A stretch of DNA of 64,000 nt, from assembly GCA_000433875.1 (NCBI GenBank), contig HF993346.1, positions 5,849-69,848 on the forward strand, read 5' to 3'. Below the pieces are notes generated by a model. The model made no database searches. It saw only the letters and a list, made by a program, of their open reading frames with translations, and was not told the DNA's origin. This stretch comes from Firmicutes bacterium CAG:884. Lineage in GTDB: Bacteria > Bacillota_I > Bacilli_A > RF39 > UBA660. This document shows positions 51,747-60,112 of this stretch, piece by piece (position 1 is the first letter of the stretch; every line of letters starts with the position of its first letter). Made by a program: the position numbers and the translations under genes.

Positions 51747-52340
51747 TTATATAAAATTTAACAATATTTTTGGTAAAATAAATCCTTCATATAACGAAAA
51801 TATAAAAGAAATGCCAAATATAATTAAAAAAACAAATAAATATTTTTTACTGACATTTTTAAAATTAATTGTTTTTCCTTTAAATAAAGAAAATATTAAA
51901 TTAGTTGATATTGAAAGTGAAAATAAAAGCATAATGCTAAATAATAATAGATATATAAAGCCTGATGGTAAGAAATATGCTATACTTGCTGTATAATAGT
52001 TAGTTGTTTTCATTATTAATGTTATATATAAACCAGTTACAAAGTTTTTTGCAAAAAATACAAGCGTACTTGTAAAGAAACCGGTAATTGAAAAGGCACA
52101 TATAAATATTAGAACTAAAATAATTAGATTAAATATTAGACTCCTTAAGAATAGGGTAAAATATTTTTTGTTTTTTATATAATTTAGATATTTATTAATA
52201 AAATCAATACACTTTGTTTTATCACTATAAGAAATAAAGAAATAGAAACATATTCCAGCTGCTAGTCCTACTAAGGCTATTGTAAATATAAAATATAAAC
52301 TTTTTTTGTTTTCTTTGAAAAACATAATTATCTTGTTCAT
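51747..52340 (-). CDS. SpoIIM-like sporulation membrane protein
   Basis: 197 aa with about five to six transmembrane segments, beginning KNKKYFTLFLRSL after the first helix, then TGFFTSTLVFFAKNFVTGLY and IAYFLPSGFIYLLLF, which resemble SpoIIM. SpoIIM, with SpoIIP and SpoIID, drives engulfment of the forespore; the other two are not in the window. ATG 52340 after GGGTGAT. Divergent from the next small gene. The family assignment is by eye, supported by sigG and spoIVB in the same window. Confidence 0.65.
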   Translation of the reverse strand: MNKIIMFFKENKKSLYFIFTIALVGLAAGICFYFFISYSDKTKCIDFINKYLNYIKNKKYFTLFLRSLIFNLIILVLIFICAFSITGFFTSTLVFFAKNFVTGLYITLIMKTTNYYTASIAYFLPSGFIYLLLFSIMLLFSLSISTNLIFSLFKGKTINFKNVSKKYLFVFLIIFGISFIFSLYEGFILPKILLNFI

Positions 52341-52426
52341 TAAATCACCCAATTAATTTTATTAAAATATTTAAAATATATTCCTTTTTTATAAAAAATA
52401 TTATATAATTAATATGAGGTGTGAAT

Positions 52427-52561
52427 GTGAAAAAAAATAAGAAAAATATGCCACCTAAAAAGAAACATAATGTAACAAAAATAGTAGTATGGATTATGTT
52501 GATATTAATGGTTGCATCAAGTGCAGTGCCACTAATTATATATGCTATTGAAGGCAGATGA
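52427..52561 (+). CDS. 44-residue membrane protein, DUF4044-like
   Basis: Lys/Asn/Pro-rich N-terminus (MKKNKKNMPPKKKHN) then one membrane segment (KIVVWIMLILMVASSAVPLI) close to the IvWvMLi pattern of the small DUF4044 family of Firmicutes. GTG start with GAGGTG upstream and a TATAAT box at 52404-52409. It is the one plus-strand recognised gene right of the terminus. It ends in a shared terminator. Confidence 0.6.
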   Translation: MKKNKKNMPPKKKHNVTKIVVWIMLILMVASSAVPLIIYAIEGR

Positions 52562-52587
52562 AAAAAAGGACTTTTTAGTCCTTTTTT
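52562..52587. terminator. Bidirectional terminator
   Basis: AAAAAAGGACT (52562-52572), TTTT, AGTCCTTTTTT (52577-52587), between the small plus-strand gene and mscL. Confidence 0.85.
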
Positions 52588-52976
52588 AATAAATCTCTAA
52601 TTTCTTCAAGTAAAACAACTTCATCACTTTTCTTAGGTGCTTCTTCTTTCTTTTCTTCTTTTTTCTCATTCTTTTCTTTCATTTTATGGAAGTTATTAAT
52701 AACTCTAACTAATAAGAATAAGCAGAATGCTGTTGCTAAAAAATTAATTATGTTTTGAATAAATAAGCCATATTTTATTGTTGCTTCCCCTATTTTTAAT
52801 ACTAAACCAGAAAAGTTAATTCCTCCGATTATTATACCTATTATAGGCATAAATATATCATTTACAAGTGAATTAACGATTGTATTAAATGCACCACCGA
52901 TAATAACGCCGACTGCTAAATCTAAAACGTTTCCTCTTGATATGAATGTTTTAAACTCATTAATAAATTTTTTCAT
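52575..52976 (-). CDS. mscL: Large-conductance mechanosensitive channel MscL
   Basis: 133 aa. Pressure-relief channel opened by membrane tension. Begins MKKFINEFKTFISRGNVLDLAVGVIIGGAF with the amphipathic first helix and glycine-rich TM1; FMPIIGIIIGG then the TM2 helix; a Lys/Glu-rich C-terminal bundle ends EIRDLLKK. Overlaps the phosphohexomutase start by four bases (ATGA). Confidence 0.95.
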   Translation of the reverse strand: MKKFINEFKTFISRGNVLDLAVGVIIGGAFNTIVNSLVNDIFMPIIGIIIGGINFSGLVLKIGEATIKYGLFIQNIINFLATAFCLFLLVRVINNFHKMKEKNEKKEEKKEEAPKKSDEVVLLEEIRDLLKKD

Positions 52977-54325
52977 TTTACCACCTCCAATAAGTTCATA
53001 AATTCATTTTTTATTTCTTCTAATTCTTCTAAACTTTTAGCTTCAAACCTTAATGATAATCTTGGTGTTGTATTAGAAGATCTAATTAAAGCGAATCCAT
53101 TTTCAAATTCTACTCTAATTCCGTCAATATTCTCATATTTATAGTTTTGTTCATCAACATATTCTTTTATTTTGTTTAAGATATTTTTTTTATTTTCTTC
53201 TTTTACTTCTATAAACATTTCATCTGTAGAATAGTATTTATTAAAATCACTTCTTAATTCTTCAAAACTGATTCCGTTTGATAGGATTTCAATCATTCTA
53301 AGACCGGCATATAATCCATCATCAAATCCATAAAACTTATCTTTAAAGAAGAGATGTCCGGAATATTCACCACCAAAATCAAATTCACCTGTTTGCATCA
53401 TCATATTTGTATAAGATGCTCCTGTGCGATACATAATTGGTTTTATTTTTAATTTTTTTAATTCATCAATTAATGTTCTTGAACATTTTACGTCAAATAA
53501 AGCATTTCTATATTTTAAATTATTATTTAAATATTTATAAACCATAGCCATTACAATATCAATTGATATAGTTTGACCATTTTTGTCTACTATTCCTACT
53601 CTATCGGCGTCTCCATCAAGAGCAACTCCGATATCAAATCCTAGTTCCGATACTTTGTCTTCTAACATTTTCATATTAGCGCGAACACTTGGGTCTGGGT
53701 GATGATTAGGAAAATTACCATCACTTATGTCATTAATATATACTGCTTCAATTGGTAACTTGGAGATAATTTTTTTAATTATAATTGAGCCTGTTCCATT
53801 TCCCGGATCAAATACAGCTTTTATTTTTTTATTTCCAAGATTTAATGATTTAATAATGTAGTTTGCATAATCATCTTCGATATTTATTTGTTTTAAGGTA
53901 CCATTACCGGTTTTAAAATCACCTTTTTTAGTATATTCATAAAAGTTTTCTATATCTTTTCCATAAGCATTTCCGATACTTGTGAAGGAAAATTTAAATC
54001 CATTATATTCTTTTGGGTTGTGACTTGCTGTAATCATAATACCGAATGGGTTATTAAGGTGTTTTCGGGCAAAATATAACATTGGTGTTGTAACAAGGCC
54101 TAAATCAATAATATTAATGCCCGTTTCTAATAGTCCTTGAATCATTTTTTTATGAATACTTGGGCTAGATAAACGGTTATCATGTCCAACTATTACTTCC
54201 TTTGCACCCATTTCAAGTGCTTTCGAGCCATAACTTTTACCTACTAAATAACCTGTTTCATCATTAAGAGTAACATTATATATTCCTCTTATGTCATATT
54301 CTCTAAACGTTTCTTTTTCTAACAT
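52973..54325 (-). CDS. Phosphomannomutase/phosphoglucomutase
   Basis: 450 aa, alpha-D-phosphohexomutase. FREYDIRGIYNVTL (N-terminal loop), catalytic Ser in ITASHNPKEYNGFK, metal loop ALDGDADRVGIVD, sugar-binding FGGEYSGHLFF, phosphate loop RSSNTTPRLSLRFE. It supplies sugar-1-phosphates for wall or surface glycans. It overlaps the LysM gene by 23 bases. PMM versus PGM preference is not decidable from sequence. Confidence 0.92.
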   Translation of the reverse strand: MLEKETFREYDIRGIYNVTLNDETGYLVGKSYGSKALEMGAKEVIVGHDNRLSSPSIHKKMIQGLLETGINIIDLGLVTTPMLYFARKHLNNPFGIMITASHNPKEYNGFKFSFTSIGNAYGKDIENFYEYTKKGDFKTGNGTLKQINIEDDYANYIIKSLNLGNKKIKAVFDPGNGTGSIIIKKIISKLPIEAVYINDISDGNFPNHHPDPSVRANMKMLEDKVSELGFDIGVALDGDADRVGIVDKNGQTISIDIVMAMVYKYLNNNLKYRNALFDVKCSRTLIDELKKLKIKPIMYRTGASYTNMMMQTGEFDFGGEYSGHLFFKDKFYGFDDGLYAGLRMIEILSNGISFEELRSDFNKYYSTDEMFIEVKEENKKNILNKIKEYVDEQNYKYENIDGIRVEFENGFALIRSSNTTPRLSLRFEAKSLEELEEIKNEFMNLLEVVK

Positions 54326-54779
54326 ATTTATTTACCTTTCTAGAACAAGCATTATTTAATTCCATTAATTCATTAAATGAAGGAATAAATAGTACATCAT
54401 TTTCTTTTATTTCTTTATCTAGACAATTGTATTCCCCAAGTAATGATCCTAAAAGAATGTCACCATAAAACTTAAGTGCGATTAATGATAAATCTTCATT
54501 TTCTTTTACTTTATACCAAAAGCTATAACTATTTAAGGTTTCTTCGCTTGGGAAAACAATTTTTGTTCCTTCTTTTAAGTCCATTTCTTCTAAACCGTTA
54601 TACATAAGAACGCGATAATTATATTTTAAATCACGATATTTTATAAAACATATTCTATTAAATGTATCACCTTTTTTGAAGGTATACTCTTCATCAGCTT
54701 TTATAGTTAGGGGCGCTGATAATGTAACTAAAATAAGTGAACTTGCTAGTATTTTTTTGATTTTTTTATTATTTATCAT
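54303..54779 (-). CDS. Secreted LysM-like protein
   Basis: 158 aa. N-terminal signal (KKILASSLILVTLSAPLTIKA), then two divergent LysM-like modules (YTFKKGDTFNRICFIKYRDLK and WYKVKENEDLSLIALKFYGD, with VFP/FIP ends). It may bind peptidoglycan. A short tail KVNKYVRKRN. The 5' region overlaps nothing; its 3' end overlaps the mutase gene. Located beside the L,D-transpeptidase, so an envelope cluster. Confidence 0.75.
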   Translation of the reverse strand: MINNKKIKKILASSLILVTLSAPLTIKADEEYTFKKGDTFNRICFIKYRDLKYNYRVLMYNGLEEMDLKEGTKIVFPSEETLNSYSFWYKVKENEDLSLIALKFYGDILLGSLLGEYNCLDKEIKENDVLFIPSFNELMELNNACSRKVNKYVRKRNV

Positions 54780-54837
54780 ATCTTCAACTCCAAATATATA
54801 TTATCATTTTTAGAAAAAAAAAGCAAGTTGTTGCTTT

Positions 54838-55923
54838 TTATTTATGTACTAATACTTTTGTGCCTACTTTGACATTATTATATATATATTCTGCTACATC
54901 GTAAGGTAAATTAACGCATCCGTGGCTTCCGTTTTTCTTATATATTTCACCGCCAAATTGTTTTCTCCAAGTGGCATCGTGTAAACCGATTCCACCATCA
55001 AATGGCATCCAAAAGTCTACGTGTGAATTGTAGTCAGCTCCTTTTAGGTAGCGGTCTTTTTCTTTGGCATAGATTTTAAAGCTTCCAATGTTTGTTGGTG
55101 TGCTATTCTTACCTGTTACGGTTTTTGAGCGCATTAATATGTCATTTTCACAGTATAGAGAAACTATTTGATCGGTTAAATCAATTTCAATTAATTTTCC
55201 TTCTACTTCTTTTAATATATTATTTGCGACATAGCCGGCATATTTATCTGTTTTAATAAGTGAATAGTCTTTGTTTCTTTCTAATAGATATGCTCCTTCA
55301 TATTTTTCTAAATAGCCGATTATCGTACCATTTGTGTCATAAATAAAGTCTTTTTGATTGGCATATACTATTTTTTGGATTGAAACATTTTCTACAGGAA
55401 ATTGTTTTTTTATTTCTTCGCTATATGATCTTACAAATTCACCGGATACAAATCCTATTTTTCCGTTGTATTTTACTACATACCAATTATTGTTTGTGAT
55501 TGCAATTGGTATAATTTCAGTATTTGCTTTAATTAAATCAATTTTGGTATCATATATTGATGGGCCTAGTCTAAAATTAACATTTGCAGTCGTATATAAG
55601 ATATCTTTAACTTCTGTATATTCATATGGAGAGCATTCATCTTTTTCATTAACTTTTACATATTCGTGACTTACATAACCGATTGTATCGTTATATCTAA
55701 CTAAATCCCAGTTATCGCTTGATAGAATTCTATATGCTGTATCTTTATATTGAAATAACCCAATTTTATTACTTTTAGTTGATTCACCATATCTTACATT
55801 TACATCTGTTTTAGCTTGTACATAATCATTTTCTGTTTTGATATCAGCAAATACATTACTTGTTACAAGTACGCAAGATGCACATAATATAGATAAGGCT
55901 TTTTTTCTGATGTTTATTTTCAT
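54838..55923 (-). CDS. L,D-transpeptidase (YkuD) with SH3-like domains
   Basis: 361 aa. Signal peptide (KALSILCASCVLVTSNVFA), two SH3b-like wall-binding modules (AKTDVNVRYGESTKSNKIG and TTANVNFRLGPS), then a YkuD catalytic domain from about residue 240. Active-site residues: His in GGIGLHDATW and Cys in GSHGCVNLP. Makes 3-3 crosslinks in peptidoglycan, consistent with the meso-DAP type of the wall predicted from murE. About 58 bp upstream of the LysM gene, so they may share a transcript. Confidence 0.9.
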   Translation of the reverse strand: MKINIRKKALSILCASCVLVTSNVFADIKTENDYVQAKTDVNVRYGESTKSNKIGLFQYKDTAYRILSSDNWDLVRYNDTIGYVSHEYVKVNEKDECSPYEYTEVKDILYTTANVNFRLGPSIYDTKIDLIKANTEIIPIAITNNNWYVVKYNGKIGFVSGEFVRSYSEEIKKQFPVENVSIQKIVYANQKDFIYDTNGTIIGYLEKYEGAYLLERNKDYSLIKTDKYAGYVANNILKEVEGKLIEIDLTDQIVSLYCENDILMRSKTVTGKNSTPTNIGSFKIYAKEKDRYLKGADYNSHVDFWMPFDGGIGLHDATWRKQFGGEIYKKNGSHGCVNLPYDVAEYIYNNVKVGTKVLVHK

Positions 55924-55976
55924 AATAACTCCTCAAGTATTATTATAGTAGTTTATTTTATAAAAGTCAAATAAGC

Positions 55977-56443
55977 CTAAAAAGGCTTATTTATCATATT
56001 ACATCTAATTGTTATTCGATTCATTCCATCAGTTGTACAGGTATAAAGTGTTAAATCAAAATCATTATTTATCATTTCATCAACACTTGTTTGTGGTAGT
56101 ACAAGGGTTTCTTCTACTTCATATATATATTGATTGTTTAAAACATCTGTGAATATTACATAGTCTCCTTGTTTTAATTTGCTTAAATATTTGAAATGTT
56201 TTTTATAGGAATGGCCACATATTATCATGTTATTTGTATAAATTGAACCATAATACAAACAAGGTGCGATATTGAGGAACCGCTTATTTCAACTACAGGC
56301 ATAAGTAATGAGGCAATAATAGTTGCTACGGCGACTACTATTATAAGGCCATAAATTGTACTCCTTAATATTCTATTATATTTAGATTTGTATGTTTCCC
56401 TTTTTAGTTCATTTTCAATATCATTAACATTTAATTTATTCAT
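55977..56443 (-). pseudogene. Sortase gene split by a frameshift
   Basis: Two fragments in different frames make one sortase. The upstream part (start 56443) has the membrane anchor (IYGLIIVVAVATIIASL) and MPVVEISGSSI. The other frame continues APCLYYGSIYTNNMIICGHSY with the catalytic His, and TLYTCTTDGMNRITIRC with the catalytic Cys and Arg. The break lies at about 56268-56269. Without it the protein would be about 155 aa, a class B/D-like size. The downstream part has no valid start of its own. Either a recent inactivation, an assembly error or recoding. The start overlaps the preceding gene by ATGA. Confidence 0.8.
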
Positions 56444-56877
56444 TTTCTTCTACCTTTAAATTTTCTTAAATCCTCTACTTTTTCTTTAATTTCCGGATTT
56501 TGTTTAACAATATTTTTGACTTCTAATTCAACATTACGAAGAAGCTCATTTGCTTCCTTTTCTCTCTTTTTGCATTTTCTTTCTGTGTCTTTTAACATTT
56601 TATTTGTTTTTTCTTCTAATTCTTTTTCCCCTTTTTCTTTTAATTCTTTTATATTATTTAAATATATTTCGGCAGCTTCTTGCGCAACATTAAATATTCC
56701 ACTTAATTGAAGTGATGCATCAGCAAGTGAACCGGCATTTTTAAATATTACTTTTTTTGATTCGAGTTTTTCATTTAATTTTTCAATTTTGTTCTCTAAT
56801 TCTTCGATTCGTTTTGCTTGTTCAAGTAATATTTCAAGCAATTCTTTTCTGCTCATCTTTTTAAGTTCCTTATTCAT
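56440..56877 (-). CDS. Coiled-coil protein in the sortase operon
   Basis: 145 aa, almost entirely charged helix: RIEELENKIEKLNEKLESKK and LKEKGEKELEEKTNKML are coiled-coil heptads, with a short hinge (NAGSLADASLQLSGIFNVAQ). No signal or membrane segment. Similar proteins adjacent to sortase genes occur in several gut Firmicutes, sometimes labelled DNA-repair related, but the function is not known. The stop overlaps the sortase start. Confidence 0.7.
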   Translation of the reverse strand: MNKELKKMSRKELLEILLEQAKRIEELENKIEKLNEKLESKKVIFKNAGSLADASLQLSGIFNVAQEAAEIYLNNIKELKEKGEKELEEKTNKMLKDTERKCKKREKEANELLRNVELEVKNIVKQNPEIKEKVEDLRKFKGRRK

Positions 56878-57042
56878 TAATAAGCCACCTCTACTTTATC
56901 TTATTTGATTTTTTTTAGAATATGTACACTCAAATGTATATATTAACCTCTTGTGGTTATTTATTATAATCATTGTCAAATTAAAAAGCAAGTAAAATCT
57001 TGAAATTTTTAAAAAAATATTAAAAAAAACGGATTTTTCATA
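56878..57042. other. AT-rich gap
   Basis: About 165 bp with no gene. A TTGACA-like sequence (minus strand, 56974-56979) is present, but no matching -10 at the usual spacing. Confidence 0.4.
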
Positions 57043-57069
57043 CAAAAAAGAAAGAAATTAATTCTTTCT
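57043..57069 (-). terminator. Terminator of spoIVB
   Basis: Stem AGAAAGAA (57049-57056) / TTCTTTCT (57062-57069), T run on the minus strand. Overlaps the stop codon. Confidence 0.8.
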
Positions 57070-58024
57070 AATTTTCTGCTTCTTCTAACATTGAACCAAT
57101 ATATACACCATATCCTTTTATAGGATTATCAATAATTACGTGAGTAACTGCACCAATTATTTTATCGTCTTGTATAATCGGACTACCACTCATTCCTTGC
57201 ACGATACCACCTGTTTTTTTAATTAGATTTTTATCGGAAATTTCAAATAAAATATTTTTGATGTCACCTTTATTTATTCTTTCAATAGTTATATCAAACT
57301 CTTCTACTTTTGTCCCATCTAAAACTGTTAATATTTTAGCATTTCCGGTTTTAATTTCATTAAAGCTTGCTACTTTATATAGTTTTTTATTGGCAATTTT
57401 ACCTGTATAATTACCAAATATACCTTTGTTTGTATTTTCAAAAACTGATCCAAGAACACTATCAGAATAGTATCTTGCATTTTTGCTTCCTGGTATTCCT
57501 CTTGAACTTACCGTGATTCCGGTTATAGTTGATTCAAAAATGGAACCGCTATTTGAATTAAATAACTTTCCTGTAGTCTTTTCAATTATTTCGTGTCCTA
57601 AAGCCCCAAATAGTCTTGTTTGTGGATCTATATATGTTAGTGTCCCAATACCTGTTATACTATCTTTTACATATAAACCCGATTTATATACTCCATTTTC
57701 TAATACAATATTCAAATCTGTTTTGTATTCCTTATTACCTCTAATATAGCCAACACTTACAACAGATTTGCCTTTAATTGAATCGATAAAATCTGTGCTT
57801 GAACTAATACTTTTGTTATTAATTGTATTAATAACATCTCCAACTTGTAAATTTATTTTATTTTTCTTATCTAAACTATAAGTTCCAACAACAAGTACAC
57901 CATTACTATTAACTCTTATACCAACAGTTTCACCGCCAGCATAAATATAATCTGAATAAGCATATATATTAAATGGTAAAATAACTAGTAGAAGAAGCAT
58001 AATCAAGGCTTTTTTTAAATGCAC
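57068..58024 (-). CDS. spoIVB: SpoIVB peptidase
   Basis: 318 aa. Serine peptidase from the forespore that activates pro-SigK processing through SpoIVFA, and cleaves SpoIIQ. Signal peptide (ALIMLLLLVILPFNIYA), PDZ domain (about 30-105), then the peptidase domain: TRLFGALGHEI with the catalytic His, GGIVQGMSGSPIIQ with the nucleophile Ser, and GAVTHVIIDNPIKGYGV. The set of residues is intact. GTG start with AGGAGATG upstream. Strong evidence that the organism forms, or descended from, endospore formers. SpoIVFA, sigK and spo0A are not in the window. Confidence 0.93.
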   Translation of the reverse strand: MHLKKALIMLLLLVILPFNIYAYSDYIYAGGETVGIRVNSNGVLVVGTYSLDKKNKINLQVGDVINTINNKSISSSTDFIDSIKGKSVVSVGYIRGNKEYKTDLNIVLENGVYKSGLYVKDSITGIGTLTYIDPQTRLFGALGHEIIEKTTGKLFNSNSGSIFESTITGITVSSRGIPGSKNARYYSDSVLGSVFENTNKGIFGNYTGKIANKKLYKVASFNEIKTGNAKILTVLDGTKVEEFDITIERINKGDIKNILFEISDKNLIKKTGGIVQGMSGSPIIQDDKIIGAVTHVIIDNPIKGYGVYIGSMLEEAEN

Positions 58025-58144
58025 TATTTCATCTCCTAACAGACTACATTATTATTATTTGATTTTTATAATTTTTTATTAATACAAAAACTACCATAAT
58101 TTTTTGACTTTTTAATTATTTTATCTTTATCTTTTAATTTTATA

Positions 58145-58172
58145 CAAAAAAACTTTACTAAATGTAAAGTTT
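58145..58172 (-). terminator. Terminator of the xseB end of the operon
   Basis: Stem AAACTTTAC (58150-58158) and GTAAAGTTT (58164-58172), five-base loop, T tract on the minus strand. Confidence 0.8.
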
Positions 58173-58180
58173 CTAATAAT

Positions 58181-58399
58181 TTATTCTTTAACTTCAAAAT
58201 CTTCAAGTTCACCATTACTTGCAACAATTTTACTTACTTTTTCTTCAACACCTTTTAATTCTTCATCACAAGATTTAAGTAAATCCATTGCTTCTTTATA
58301 TTTGTTAAAAGAATCATCAAGTGTTGATGTACCATTTTCAAGTTCAGCTATAATAGCTTCTAATTCCATTAATTTATCTTCAAATGTTTTCTTTTTCAT
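58181..58399 (-). CDS. xseB: Exodeoxyribonuclease VII small subunit
   Basis: 72 aa. Regulatory/structural subunit of exonuclease VII. TFEDKLMELEAIIAELENG and LDDSFNKYKEAMDLLKSCDE are the family's helical hallmarks. The ATG overlaps the xseA stop by four bases (ATGA). Confidence 0.93.
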   Translation of the reverse strand: MKKKTFEDKLMELEAIIAELENGTSTLDDSFNKYKEAMDLLKSCDEELKGVEEKVSKIVASNGELEDFEVKE

Positions 58400-59661
58400 T
58401 TTTCTTCCTCCATTTTATCAATACTTGCATCAACTAATCCATCAACTAATTTAATTTTAATTTTATCATTTATTTTTAATTTTTTAATTGAATTAATTGT
58501 AGAATTATCTTTATATAATACACTGTATCCTCTTTTTAAAGTGTTTAAAGGATTTATTACAAGTAATTTTTCATTTAATTTGTCTAGATATTTTATTTTA
58601 TCATTATATAGTGTTAGTGGATTTATAATGATATGGTTATTATGCAATATGTTTAGTTTATTTTTTTTATTTATGATTATATTATTGATTAATCCATTTA
58701 ATTTATCACTATACATAATTAATTTTTGTTTTTTGTTATCATACATAATCATAGGATTTTTTAAAATATATGAGTTTTTAAATCTATCTAGTTCTAAATT
58801 AAAAATTTTAATTTTTTTCAAAATTGTTTCATTTAATCTTATTTTTAATTGATCATTATGTTTTATTAAATCGGTTAATACGGGAGTTGCTATCATAGCT
58901 CCGGCTGTTGGTGTTGCAGCTCTGGCATCGGCTACAAAATCAGCAATTGTAAAATCGGTTTCGTGGCCTACGGCACTTATTATTGGAATATTACATTTAT
59001 ATATTGCACGCGCGACAATTTCTTCATTGAACGGCCATAAATCTTCAATTGATCCACCGCCACGACCTACTATTAGTGTGTCTATATTGTAATTTTCGGC
59101 AAGATGAATGTTTCTAACAATATCTTCTTTAGCGCCATCACCTTGAACTAAACTTGAAAAAACAATTATTTCTGTTATTGGGCATCTTCTTTTTATTGTT
59201 GTTACGATATCTCTAATAGCTGCTCCGGTTTTTGCTGTTATAACACCTACTCTTTTTGGAAAAAAAGGTATTACTTTTTTATGTTCTTGATCAAATAATC
59301 CTTCTAATTCAAGTTTTTTCTTTAATTCTTCATATTTTTTATATAGATTACCAATTCCGTCTTCTTCCATTTCATCAACATAGATTTGATAATTTCCTGC
59401 TTGTTCATAAATACTTACTCTTCCGTGGACAAGTACTTTTGTTCCGTCGGTTGGATTAAACTTTAAATTGAATGTATCACGAGCAAACATTATGGCATTT
59501 ATTTTGCTTTTTTCATCTTTTAATGAAAAATATAAATGTCCAGTTGGATGTCTTTTAAAGTTAGATATTTCACCTTTTAAATATACGTTGCGCATTTTCG
59601 TGCTATTATCGAACATTAGTTTTAAATAGCTTGTAAATTCACCGATTGTTTGATAATTCAT
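58396..59661 (-). CDS. xseA: Exodeoxyribonuclease VII large subunit
   Basis: 421 aa. Catalytic subunit degrading single-stranded DNA. N-terminal OB fold (VYLKGEISNFKRHPTGHLYF), central GVITAKTGAAIRDIVTTIKRR and GRGGGSIEDLWPFNEE, then SAVGHETDFTIADFVADARAATPTAGA and a coiled-coil tail, with RGYSVLY near the C-terminus. Ends overlap nusB (upstream) and xseB (downstream). Confidence 0.95.
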   Translation of the reverse strand: MNYQTIGEFTSYLKLMFDNSTKMRNVYLKGEISNFKRHPTGHLYFSLKDEKSKINAIMFARDTFNLKFNPTDGTKVLVHGRVSIYEQAGNYQIYVDEMEEDGIGNLYKKYEELKKKLELEGLFDQEHKKVIPFFPKRVGVITAKTGAAIRDIVTTIKRRCPITEIIVFSSLVQGDGAKEDIVRNIHLAENYNIDTLIVGRGGGSIEDLWPFNEEIVARAIYKCNIPIISAVGHETDFTIADFVADARAATPTAGAMIATPVLTDLIKHNDQLKIRLNETILKKIKIFNLELDRFKNSYILKNPMIMYDNKKQKLIMYSDKLNGLINNIIINKKNKLNILHNNHIIINPLTLYNDKIKYLDKLNEKLLVINPLNTLKRGYSVLYKDNSTINSIKKLKINDKIKIKLVDGLVDASIDKMEEEK

Positions 59662-60062
59662 TTATTTACCTCTTCGTGATATATTTTGTCTAAAACACCA
59701 TTTATTAGTTTTACTACTTTATCATCACTATAAGCTTTTGCTAGTTCAATTGCTTCATTTATTACTACAATGTCTGGTGTATTTGAATATATTAGTTCAT
59801 ATATAGCCATTCTAAGGATTGCTATATCTGTAAAGCCTAATCTATCAATAGTCCAGTCTTTCATATATTTGTTTGCTAAGTTATCTAATTCATTTTTATA
59901 TGTTACTGTTCCATATACTATTTCTTTAACAAATTCATTTTCTATTTCTAGATTTTCTTTTATTAATTCATCAACATTGTATTCAATTTTATTTTTGTCA
60001 AAAACTGCAATTTGATACAAAATTGTCATTATTTTTTTTCTTAATTCACTTCTTGTTTCCAT
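59658..60062 (-). CDS. nusB: Transcription antitermination factor NusB
   Basis: 134 aa all-helical RNA-binding protein acting in rRNA antitermination with NusE. Begins METRSELRKKIMTILYQ, and has DRLGFTDIAILRMAIYEL and VINEAIELAKAYSDDKVVKLING, the family marks. Gene order nusB-xseA-xseB matches many Firmicutes. Four-base overlap with xseA. Confidence 0.94.
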   Translation of the reverse strand: METRSELRKKIMTILYQIAVFDKNKIEYNVDELIKENLEIENEFVKEIVYGTVTYKNELDNLANKYMKDWTIDRLGFTDIAILRMAIYELIYSNTPDIVVINEAIELAKAYSDDKVVKLINGVLDKIYHEEVNK

Positions 60063-60112
60063 TTTTTCACGTCCTCAAACAATTATATACTATTTTTAAA
60101 ATAAAATAAATA

